This document shows positions 1 through 6,033 of a DNA stretch of 6,572 bases, in pieces. A program made the position numbers and the translations under genes. Each line of letters starts with the position of its first letter. The stretch's first letter is position 1. The stretch covers positions 1-6,572 of the forward strand of contig DUEF01000050.1 in NCBI GenBank assembly GCA_011176555.1. Direction: 5' to 3'. The notes below the pieces were generated by a model. It was not told the DNA's origin. It ran no database searches and worked only from the letters and a program-made list of their open reading frames with translations. The DNA comes from Caldilineae bacterium (GTDB lineage: Bacteria; Chloroflexota; Anaerolineae; J102).

Positions 1-7
1 GGTGAAA

Positions 8-853
8 CTATTCTGCGCCGAGCATTTTCAAATAAGCGTAGCTTTTGGCCATGTTTTCGTCGCCGCCGACTTCGAGCGTGGAGTATTCCAAGCCGGGCGC
101 ATCTTTCAGCACATCGTAGACGCCAGCGATATCGATAACGCCCTCGCCCAGGGCGATGGGGCCGAAACCACAGCCGTACATCGCGCCGCGCAGCTTCTCC
201 CAGTCAGCAGGCAGGTCCTTCCAGTGCACATGCCAGATGCGCCCCTTGAAGGCTTTGGCGAACGCCACCGGATCGGCTCCACCCAGCCATGAATTGCCCG
301 TGTCCAGGTTCACGCCGACGGTTTCCGGGTGACCCAGGCGGTCAAGGATGGCTTGCATGCCCTCGATGGAATCCGTGAGCACGCCGTGCGGCTCCAGCAG
401 AATCTGCACGCCCAGCGCTTCGGCCAATCGCACCGGTTCATAGAGCTTCTCCACAGTGATGAAGATCTTTTCCTCGTAGCTGAGATTGTGGCCCCAATCC
501 GATTTGGGATCACCCTCGGTGGTGATGACGTGCTTGACGCCCATGCCCGCAGCCAATTGCACAGCTTTGTAGATCTCAGCAGTGGCGTAACGGGCGGGAG
601 AGCTGGGGTCCAGCAGATTGGCGTGGGCGCAGACGCTGGTCGGGGTCAGACCATGTTTCTCGAACAGGCCACGCACATCCGCAGGATTGTCATCTAGACT
701 GACCGTGGCGGTAAATCCGAATTCGCGCCCCAAGATGCCGCCAGGATGGTTGTCGGTGACATCGGCATATTTGAAACCCATGCCAGCGATACGTTCCAAT
801 TGGTGATCGAGCAACGAGAATGGATCGACTAAGGCAAAACATCCAACTTTCAT
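8..853 (-). CDS. Sugar phosphate isomerase/epimerase-like TIM-barrel protein (second copy)
   Basis: A 281-residue cytoplasmic protein of the xylose-isomerase-like TIM-barrel / AP-endonuclease-2 superfamily (Pfam PF01261 type). Seen: the usual divalent-metal ligands at the ends of barrel strands, namely E154 in LLEPHG, D184 in NLDTGNS, H210 in HVHWKD and E261 in TLEVGGDE. H208 lies two residues before the third ligand. The N-terminus MKVGCFALVD is the typical first strand and there is no signal peptide. The ATG start is fixed by an AAAAGGAG ribosome binding site seven bases upstream; the stop is TAG. It follows the upstream epimerase by 13 bases and so is co-transcribed with the transporter. 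It resembles the first enzyme only at superfamily level: the region around residues 210-240 (WKDLPADWEK, then YGCGFG) has no counterpart there. Expected role, by inference: isomerisation, epimerisation or dehydration of an imported sugar, keto-sugar or cyclitol. IolE-like inosose dehydratase activity is another possibility. The family is sure; the substrate is not. Confidence 0.85.
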   Translation of the reverse strand: MKVGCFALVDPFSLLDHQLERIAGMGFKYADVTDNHPGGILGREFGFTATVSLDDNPADVRGLFEKHGLTPTSVCAHANLLDPSSPARYATAEIYKAVQLAAGMGVKHVITTEGDPKSDWGHNLSYEEKIFITVEKLYEPVRLAEALGVQILLEPHGVLTDSIEGMQAILDRLGHPETVGVNLDTGNSWLGGADPVAFAKAFKGRIWHVHWKDLPADWEKLRGAMYGCGFGPIALGEGVIDIAGVYDVLKDAPGLEYSTLEVGGDENMAKSYAYLKMLGAE

Positions 854-860
854 TTTTGCA

Positions 861-868
861 CTCCTTTT
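861..868 (-). promoter_or_regulatory. Ribosome binding site overlapping the upstream stop codon
   Basis: The minus strand reads AAAAGGAG, seven bases before the ATG at 851-853. Its first two A bases are the last two bases of the TAA stop (867-869) of the preceding epimerase gene. A ribosome terminating there sits on the next gene's initiation site, so the two enzymes are probably translationally coupled. Confidence 0.75.
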
Positions 869-1715
869 ATGTAAGTAATTCCTTCAAAAACTTGACGCCG
901 TCCGCGGCCAACGCGTCCTGGCTGGGGGCCAGCGGTCGCCAGATGGCCGCGGCGCGGGCGATGCTCTTGACTTTGGCGGTGAAGGATTCGATCACGACGG
1001 GGCCGTCGTAGTTGATATCCTTGAGACCCTGCGCCACATCGTCCCAGTCGATATTGCCGGTTCCGGGCGCGCCGCGGTCGTTCTCACAGGCATGAAGGTG
1101 AATCAACCGGGGCCCCGCGGCGCGAATGGCCGCGCCCAGGGATTTCTCCTCGATATTCATGTGGAAGGTGTCCAACATGATCTTACAGGCGGGATGGTCC
1201 ACTCGATCCACCACCTCGATGGCCTGCGACGCCAGGTTGATGAAACTGGTCTCGAAACGATTCAGGGGCTCGATGCCGAGAACGACGCCGTGATCGGCGG
1301 CATAAGCGGCCAATTCCTTCAAATTTCCGACCAGCAGATCTGTATCCCGGGCTCTTTCCTCATCCGTCATCGCCCAGGTGCGCCCCACCGCCGAGTAGAT
1401 GGGCCCGACCAAATTCGTGGCCCCCAGCACTTCGCAGCGGTCGATAGCGCCCTTGATGTAGTCCATGCCGTTCTGCCGGATGGCGGGATCGGCGTGAATC
1501 AGGTCGCGGTCAGGCCCCATGGCCGCGCAGCAACTCACGCCCAGTTCATAATCCTCGATGATCATCGAAGCGCGCCCGTAATCCATATCGTCCAGGCCTT
1601 CGATGGGGCATTCGATCCAATCGAAGCCCATGTCCTTGATTTTTGGGGCCAGGTTTTCCAACTCCGCCGTGGTCAGCGGCGAAGTCCAAACCCAGCTATT
1701 GACGCCAAATCTCAT
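867..1715 (-). CDS. D-tagatose/D-psicose 3-epimerase-family sugar epimerase
   Basis: A 282-residue cytoplasmic TIM-barrel enzyme. The family interconverts free ketoses at C3 (for example D-fructose and D-psicose) with a Mn or Co ion, and includes the 3-keto-glycoside epimerase YcjR. Seen: E149 in IEPLNRFET, D182 and H185 in LDTFHMNIEE, H208 in HLHACENDRG, R214 in the same loop, and E243 in VIESF. These match, each three positions earlier, the metal, catalytic and substrate residues recalled for Agrobacterium tumefaciens D-psicose 3-epimerase (E152, D185, H188, H211, R217, E246). Length is normal for the family and there is no signal peptide. The ATG start has an AAGGAGA site upstream; the stop is TAA. 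It lies 48 bases after the second ATPase and 13 bases before the other TIM-barrel gene, so it probably acts on what the transporter brings in. The fold and catalytic set are clear. The actual substrate (free ketose, ketose phosphate or 3-keto-glycoside) is open. Confidence 0.88.
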   Translation of the reverse strand: MRFGVNSWVWTSPLTTAELENLAPKIKDMGFDWIECPIEGLDDMDYGRASMIIEDYELGVSCCAAMGPDRDLIHADPAIRQNGMDYIKGAIDRCEVLGATNLVGPIYSAVGRTWAMTDEERARDTDLLVGNLKELAAYAADHGVVLGIEPLNRFETSFINLASQAIEVVDRVDHPACKIMLDTFHMNIEEKSLGAAIRAAGPRLIHLHACENDRGAPGTGNIDWDDVAQGLKDINYDGPVVIESFTAKVKSIARAAAIWRPLAPSQDALAADGVKFLKELLT

Positions 1716-1720
1716 TTTGA

Positions 1721-1729
1721 TTTCTCCTT
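1721..1729 (-). promoter_or_regulatory. Ribosome binding site of the 3-epimerase-family gene
   Basis: The minus strand reads AAGGAGAAA, with AGGAG eight bases before the ATG at 1713-1715. It is the strongest Shine-Dalgarno match in the window and supports that start. It lies in the 48-base gap after the second ATPase, in which I see no convincing promoter or terminator. Confidence 0.7.
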
Positions 1730-1763
1730 GGCGAGAATCTAGTGACGCTCACCTTGTACGTTT

Positions 1764-2825
1764 TTATTGTCCAATACGTTTGCCTGAATCATCGAAATAA
1801 TGCAGGCGGTCGCGCAAAATATTGAAATGCACTGTGTCGTGCAAGCGCATACTGGAAATGCCTGGAATAAGGCTGGTCAAAACCTGCTCGCCAGAGCGGA
1901 TGTGAAGGATGGTTTCCACGCCCAAAGGCTCGGTAAGGATGACTTCTCCAGAGAATTTACCCTTGGGATCGGGTTGAATGTCCTCGGGGCGGATGCCGAC
2001 TTGCACAGTGGCGGGCATCGTTCTATCGGTGGGGCAGGGCACCGAGATCTTGCTGCCCACCAGCCACAACTGTGAATCCTCCACCCTGGCATCGAAGAGG
2101 TTGATACGCGGAGAGCCAACCAATTGAGCGACAAAGGTCGTGGCCGGGCGATCGTAGATGTCGTTGGGCGTGCCCACCTGGACAATCCGGCCCTCGTTCA
2201 GCACACCGATGCGGTCGGCCATCGTCAGCGCTTCGATCTGATCATGCGTGACAAAGAGGGTGGTGTTCCCCTGCGTTTTCTGCATATGTTGCAGCTCGAC
2301 GCGCAACGATTCTCGCAGCTTTGCATCCAGATTCGAGAGGGGCTCGTCCATCAAGAAAATGCGGGGCTCTCGCACGATGGCCCGTCCGATGGCGACGCGT
2401 TGCATTTCGCCACCTGACAAGTTGGCGGTCTTGCGATCCAGCAGGTGGCCGATGTGGAGGATCTCGGCGGCGCGCTGCACCTTTTCCTTGATCTCAGGCC
2501 CCGGAGTCTTGCGCATTGGCGAACGCAACGGAAATGCCAAGTTATCGTAGACCGTCATGGTGGGGTACAGCGAATACTGCTGGAAGACGAACGCCACATC
2601 ACGATCGGCGGGCGTCCAATCATCGACAGACTCGCCATCAAAAAGCACGCTGCCGCTATCCTGGTGCAACAGAGCTGCGATGATGCGCAGGGTGGTGGTT
2701 TTTCCGGCGCCGGTCGGCCCCAACAATACGAAAAACTCCCGATTTTTCACGGTAAACGAGACATCGTTCAGGGCCGTGACCGTCCTGAATTTTTTGGTGA
2801 TGTGTTGTAATTCGACGCTGCTCAT
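1764..2825 (-). CDS. ABC sugar transporter ATPase, MalK/UgpC-like (second of two)
   Basis: A 353-residue cytoplasmic ATPase that powers the importer. Seen, in order: Walker A GPTGAGKTT at 36-44 (K42), Q-loop Q82 in FVFQQYSLYP, signature LSGGE at 136-140, Walker B FLMDEP with D160 and E161, a D-loop ending at D167, and switch His H194 in VTHDQ. From about residue 235 follows the C-terminal OB-fold (TOBE-type) domain of MalK-like ATPases, with a GIRPED motif near 275. All catalytic residues are present, so this is not a degenerate half. Small departures are Arg29 where KDGEF-type sequences have Gly, and IAALL where the family usually has IAGLE. Its ATG overlaps the stop of the preceding ATPase in ATGA, implying tight coupling and near-equal synthesis. 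The likely partner is that ATPase, as in rhizobial GlpS/GlpT. A homodimer is possible but less likely given the arrangement. The substrate cannot be told from an ATPase. Confidence 0.92.
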   Translation of the reverse strand: MSSVELQHITKKFRTVTALNDVSFTVKNREFFVLLGPTGAGKTTTLRIIAALLHQDSGSVLFDGESVDDWTPADRDVAFVFQQYSLYPTMTVYDNLAFPLRSPMRKTPGPEIKEKVQRAAEILHIGHLLDRKTANLSGGEMQRVAIGRAIVREPRIFLMDEPLSNLDAKLRESLRVELQHMQKTQGNTTLFVTHDQIEALTMADRIGVLNEGRIVQVGTPNDIYDRPATTFVAQLVGSPRINLFDARVEDSQLWLVGSKISVPCPTDRTMPATVQVGIRPEDIQPDPKGKFSGEVILTEPLGVETILHIRSGEQVLTSLIPGISSMRLHDTVHFNILRDRLHYFDDSGKRIGQ

Positions 2826-3928
2826 TGAGTCACCTCTTGCTGGATCGCCTGTTTGCTCTGGGGATCGAAGAATCGCATCATTTTCGGGTCGATGCTAAAA
2901 CGCACGGCCGAGCCTATCGGAAAGGTGACCATACGGTCGGCGCGGACATGTACGATGCCGGACGTAGCGCCATTTCCGATATTGATGTGTAAGAGCTTGT
3001 AGGAGCCGTGCATGTCGACAGCGTAGATCTCACCCGCAATATCGCCATCGTCAGCGAGAATCGCCGATTCAGGCCGAAAGCCGATCGTAACGTCGCCAGC
3101 GCCATTTAACGCCGCCGGCAACGTGTTGCGGTAGCCAACAGGCACAGGTATCGTGTCGACCCCGCCGGCAACCTGCACCCGGCCGTCGTGCAATTTCCCC
3201 GCGATCAGGTTCATGCCCGGGCTACCGATGAAGTTGGCGACAAACAGATTGGCCGGATCGTAGTACACTTCGGCGGGGGTGCCGATTTGCTGCACCACGG
3301 CGTCCGACATCACCACGATGCGATCGCCCAGGGCCATAGCCTCGACCTGATCATGGGTGACATACACGGTAGTGGCGTTCTGGGCGACGTGTAGTTGCTT
3401 GATTTCGGCGCGCATCGCCTCACGTAGTTCTGCATCCAGCGCCCCCAGGGGCTCGTCCATCAAAAAGGCGGCGGGGCGTCGCACCAGGGCCCGGGCCAGC
3501 GCTACGCGCTGTTTATCGCCCCCGCTGAGTTTGCCCGGCTTCGTTTTGAGCAGATGCTCGATGCGAAGGATGTCCACCACCTCATTCACGCGGCTCTCGA
3601 CAGCCTCTTTCTTTTCACCCTCGGCCCGGAGGGGGAAAGCGATGTTGTCGTACACGTTCAGGTGTGGATACAGAGCGTAAAACTGGAAAACGAAAGCGAT
3701 ATCCCGCTCGCTGGGATGGCTCCAGGTCACATTTTTGCCATTCAGCAGAATCTTGCCGGCCGTAACAGCTTCCAGGCCGGAAATCATGCGCAGCGTTGTT
3801 GTCTTGCCACAGCCAGAAGGGCCCAGCAGACACACGAATTCGCCGTCGGCAATGGTCAAATCCATCGGTTTGACCGCGTGATTCGCACCGAATTTCTTTT
3901 CAACCTTTTGCAGTTCTATGGTTGCCAT
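2822..3928 (-). CDS. ABC sugar transporter ATPase, MalK/UgpC-like (first of two)
   Basis: A 368-residue cytoplasmic ATPase. Seen: Walker A GPSGCGKTT at 36-44 (K42), Q82 in FVFQFYALYPH, signature LSGGD at 134-138 followed by KQRVALARA, Walker B FLMDEP with D158 and E159, D-loop LGALD at 161-165, and H192 in VTHDQ. The C-terminal third, from about residue 235, is the OB-fold (TOBE-type) domain, with FRPES and a final MMRFFDP strand typical of MalK/UgpC relatives. The ATG start lies 21 bases after the stop of the second permease, behind only a weak GTGAGA site (3937-3942). It ends in TGA inside the ATGA shared with the next ATPase. Through its Q-loop region it should dock to a permease EAA loop. 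It aligns with its neighbour almost without gaps over the first 100 residues but differs at many positions, so the pair is an old duplication or two distinct lineages rather than a recent copy. Confidence 0.92.
   Translation of the reverse strand: MATIELQKVEKKFGANHAVKPMDLTIADGEFVCLLGPSGCGKTTTLRMISGLEAVTAGKILLNGKNVTWSHPSERDIAFVFQFYALYPHLNVYDNIAFPLRAEGEKKEAVESRVNEVVDILRIEHLLKTKPGKLSGGDKQRVALARALVRRPAAFLMDEPLGALDAELREAMRAEIKQLHVAQNATTVYVTHDQVEAMALGDRIVVMSDAVVQQIGTPAEVYYDPANLFVANFIGSPGMNLIAGKLHDGRVQVAGGVDTIPVPVGYRNTLPAALNGAGDVTIGFRPESAILADDGDIAGEIYAVDMHGSYKLLHINIGNGATSGIVHVRADRMVTFPIGSAVRFSIDPKMMRFFDPQSKQAIQQEVTQ
2830..2838 (-). promoter_or_regulatory. Ribosome binding site inside the first ATPase gene
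   Basis: The minus strand reads AAGAGGTGA, about five bases before the ATG at 2823-2825. It sits within the last codons of the first ATPase gene and supports reinitiation across the ATGA overlap. It also fixes the start of the second ATPase. Confidence 0.7.
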
Positions 3929-3949
3929 AAGTCAGATCTCACTGGTTGA

Positions 3950-4954
3950 TTATTGCCGGATCGCGCCAAAGGTGACGCCGCGCAGCAAGTAGTTGCGCAA
4001 GAGGAAGACGACGACGGCGACGGGAATGAGGAACCCCAGGCTGCCGGCAGCAATGGCTGACCATTCGATACCGCCGCGGCCAAGCATGGTGGCGATGCTG
4101 GGCGGCGCTGTGCGGGCGGTGTCGCTGGTGAGCATGAGGGCGAAGGCGTATTCATTCCAGGCGAAGATCAGGCAAAAAACCGCGGTGGCGGCGATGCCTG
4201 TTATCGCTTGCGGTAGCACGATTTTGTAAAAGGCTTGCATCCGCGTATAGCCATCCACCAGGGCCGCTTCTTCATATTCAATCGGGATCTCGTCGATGAA
4301 GCCCTTCAGCAGCCAGACGGAGAGGGAAAGATTGAATACCGTATACAACAAGATCATGCCGATGTGGGTGTCGTGCATGCCTAACTGACGGTACATAATG
4401 AAGAGCGGGATAGTGACAACCACAGCTGGAAGCATACGCGTACTGAGAATGAAAAACATGAGATCGTCTTTTCCCGCCACAGGGAAACGACTAAATGCGT
4501 AGGCGGCAAATAAACCCAGGACGACGGCGAAGACAGTCGATAAGCCGGCGATAATCAATGAGTTTGTGAGGCGGCCGACATAATCGCTAAGCCCGGTGAT
4601 CTCCTGACCGCTGTTGAGGGCGACGCGATCAAATAGGCTCAAATCACCTGTCTCAGCTGCTTCCTGAAGCGCCTTGATGCGTCCCGGAGGAGCAATTGCT
4701 CGTTCGGTGAAGAGAAAGACGAACCCTTCCAACGATGGTTTGAATACGATGGTTGGTGGCACAGACACCACATCAGCGCGCGTCTTGAAGGCGGTTTGCG
4801 TCATCACCAGAATAGGGATCAACATGAGGATCGCCAGGATAACAACGACAATGGCGCGAATGTTGTGCATGCGCCGCGCTTTAGGACTGACTTTATCGAC
4901 CCGAATCGATTCGGTGACGGGTTTGCTGGGACCGGTTTCGTAAAAATCTGACAT
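3950..4954 (-). CDS. ABC sugar transporter permease, MalG/UgpE-like
   Basis: A 334-residue inner-membrane permease of the binding-protein-dependent transport family (BPD_transp_1). Seen: a charged N-terminal tail of about 30 residues, a first membrane segment near 33-55, and five further hydrophobic segments near 130-154, 164-187, 197-219, 250-272 and 300-322. The cytoplasmic EAA loop is canonical: E229-A-A, G235, then IVLP at 245-248. It ends in the LLRGVTFGAIRQ-type tail common to MalG relatives. It is longer than the roughly 275-300 residues usual for the group, mainly because about 75 residues separate the first two membrane segments. That external loop includes a polar stretch at about 84-125. 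The ATG start follows the stop of the first permease by three bases and has a GAGGA site within that gene's end. It should pair with the MalF-like neighbour to form the channel. Family and role are clear; the substrate is unknown. Confidence 0.92.
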   Translation of the reverse strand: MSDFYETGPSKPVTESIRVDKVSPKARRMHNIRAIVVVILAILMLIPILVMTQTAFKTRADVVSVPPTIVFKPSLEGFVFLFTERAIAPPGRIKALQEAAETGDLSLFDRVALNSGQEITGLSDYVGRLTNSLIIAGLSTVFAVVLGLFAAYAFSRFPVAGKDDLMFFILSTRMLPAVVVTIPLFIMYRQLGMHDTHIGMILLYTVFNLSLSVWLLKGFIDEIPIEYEEAALVDGYTRMQAFYKIVLPQAITGIAATAVFCLIFAWNEYAFALMLTSDTARTAPPSIATMLGRGGIEWSAIAAGSLGFLIPVAVVVFLLRNYLLRGVTFGAIRQ

Positions 4955-4957
4955 GGT

Positions 4958-5920
4958 TCAGTCCTCGTTGGCTTTGTTAATGTAGCGGATATAAAGGTTG
5001 CTGATAGCAATGATAATGATAAGGATGAGATAAGCGAGGGCGCTGGCGCGTCCGGTGCGCCATTGGCCGAGAAAGGCCTGCCGGTAAAGATTTACGGCGA
5101 TCAACTCCGTCTGGTCGCCTGGCCCGCCGCCAGTCATCCCCATGACAAGATCGAAACTCTTGAACGCTTCGATGGTGCGGAAAAGAATGGCGATCATCAA
5201 GAGCGGCATGACAGAGGGCACCGTGATACGCCAAAACTGAAACCAGGAACTGGCGCGATCGATGGCCGCCGCTTCATACAGATAATCTGGAATGGCTTTC
5301 AAGCCGGAAAGCACCAGCAGCATGACAAAAGGCGTCCACATCCAAATATCAACCAAGGCCACCGCCCATAAAGCCAAATTCGGGACAGGGACATTGGCAA
5401 AGCGCCCGGCCAGCATATCTGGAGCGTTCACCGGATTCCCGAAGCCAAGCAGGAAATTGAAATACCCGAAGCTGGGGTTGTACATCAGTTTCCAAAACAA
5501 CCCCACAACGACAGGCGAAAGCATCATGGGGATGAGGATAAGGGTCGTAACCAGACCGCTGCCCCTGAATTTTTCGCGTACGAGCACCGCCAGACTGAAC
5601 CCCAGAATGGTTTGCATTCCCACCGTAACCAGGGCATAGCGCCCGGTCGTGGCGAAATACTTCCACATCTGGGTGTCAGTGAGGATATCGGCATAATTTT
5701 TGAAGCCGACCCATTGCGGTGGTTTATTGGCGATGGCCGAGTAGTCGGTAAAGGAAAGAAAGAGGCTGTAAATGAGTGGGAAAAAATTCCACGCAATCAG
5801 TAAAATCAGAGTTGGCCAGATAAAAAGATTGACGATGGCGCGATCACTCAACTCTCTGCGCTTTCGTTGAGGTTGCGCTTGTCCTGCCGCCTGTATCTGG
5901 GCCTGAGTGCTAACTGTCAT
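4958..5920 (-). CDS. ABC sugar transporter permease, MalF/UgpA-like
   Basis: A 320-residue inner-membrane permease, first of the pair. Seen: a basic, Gln/Ala-rich cytoplasmic tail (residues 1-28) and six hydrophobic segments near 30-52, 95-115, 122-146, 182-207, 236-256 and 293-312. An EAA loop starts at E216-A-A and ends at VP (234-235). The external TGGGP motif (263-267), typical of MalF/UgpA-type sugar permeases, follows. Length is close to the family norm for members without the large MalF external domain. In the EAA loop the usual Gly of the EAA---G pattern is Arg222 (IDRAS rather than IDGAS), while the second permease keeps Gly. The ATG start has an AGGAA site seven bases upstream (5928-5932); the stop is TGA. 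It lies 113 bases after the binding-protein gene, with a strong stem-loop between them, and three bases before the second permease. Confidence 0.93.
   Translation of the reverse strand: MTVSTQAQIQAAGQAQPQRKRRELSDRAIVNLFIWPTLILLIAWNFFPLIYSLFLSFTDYSAIANKPPQWVGFKNYADILTDTQMWKYFATTGRYALVTVGMQTILGFSLAVLVREKFRGSGLVTTLILIPMMLSPVVVGLFWKLMYNPSFGYFNFLLGFGNPVNAPDMLAGRFANVPVPNLALWAVALVDIWMWTPFVMLLVLSGLKAIPDYLYEAAAIDRASSWFQFWRITVPSVMPLLMIAILFRTIEAFKSFDLVMGMTGGGPGDQTELIAVNLYRQAFLGQWRTGRASALAYLILIIIIAISNLYIRYINKANED
4962..4966 (-). promoter_or_regulatory. Ribosome binding site of the second permease
   Basis: The minus strand reads GAGGA, seven bases before the ATG at 4952-4954, within the last codons of the first permease. 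With only three bases between the TGA and the ATG, the two permeases are probably translationally coupled, which suits a one-to-one membrane heterodimer. Confidence 0.6.
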
Positions 5921-5927
5921 GGTTACG

Positions 5928-5932
5928 TTCCT
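5928..5932 (-). promoter_or_regulatory. Ribosome binding site of the first permease
   Basis: The minus strand reads AGGAA, seven bases before the ATG at 5918-5920. It supports that start and shows that the first permease has its own initiation site downstream of the intercistronic stem-loop. Confidence 0.6.
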
Positions 5933-5977
5933 ATGAATGCCGTGTAAAGGCGATGCCTAAAACGTCAGATGCGAATC

Positions 5978-6006
5978 GGCGGGGAAGCGGAAGTCGCTCC
6001 CCCGCC
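5978..6006 (-). promoter_or_regulatory. Intercistronic stem-loop between binding-protein and permease genes
   Basis: On the minus strand GGCGGGGGAGCG (6006-5995), loop ACTTC, then CGCTTCCCCGCC (5989-5978) pair as a 12-bp, very GC-rich stem with one G-U pair and a five-base loop. It begins 27 bases after the binding-protein stop codon and ends about 45 bases before the permease ribosome binding site. No T-run follows on the minus strand (next bases GATTCGCATC), so it is not a standard intrinsic terminator. Known precedent: hairpins after binding-protein genes, as between malE and malF, protect the upstream mRNA from 3' exonucleases or reduce read-through, giving more binding protein than permease. 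That role is inferred here; the structure is seen directly. Confidence 0.75.
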
Positions 6007-6033
6007 TTTGAGGTTCAAGCTTGATCGTGCAGC

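Noticed and set aside
1092..1742. A 216-codon open frame on the plus strand opposite the 3-epimerase gene
   Set aside because: It is fully antisense to a gene with a complete catalytic set and a strong ribosome binding site. Its translation has no recognisable motif, and such open antisense frames are expected in GC-rich genes.
1739..1755. A small inverted repeat (GTGA-GCG-TCAC) in the gap before the 3-epimerase gene
   Set aside because: It has only four base pairs with a three-base loop and no T-run. It is too weak for a terminator or a confident operator.
1716..1763. A possible internal promoter before the two enzyme genes
   Set aside because: I looked for -35/-10-like hexamers on the minus strand of this 48-base gap and found no properly spaced pair. 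Reading through from the ATPase gene is the simpler explanation.
2445..2810. Plus-strand open frames opposite the ATPase genes (also 3554-3949)
   Set aside because: They are mirror frames of the conserved ATPase sequence, with low-complexity His/Gly/Arg-rich translations and no ribosome binding site worth noting.
5948..5958. A small inverted repeat (AGGC-GAT-GCCT) between the stem-loop and the first permease
   Set aside because: The stem is four base pairs and could be chance. It adds nothing secure to the nearby 12-bp hairpin.
6015..6024. A 10-bp perfect palindrome (TCAAGCTTGA) just after the binding-protein stop
   Set aside because: It has five-base arms and no loop, is short enough to occur by chance, and is not repeated elsewhere that I can see. 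There is no reason to call it an operator inside the operon.
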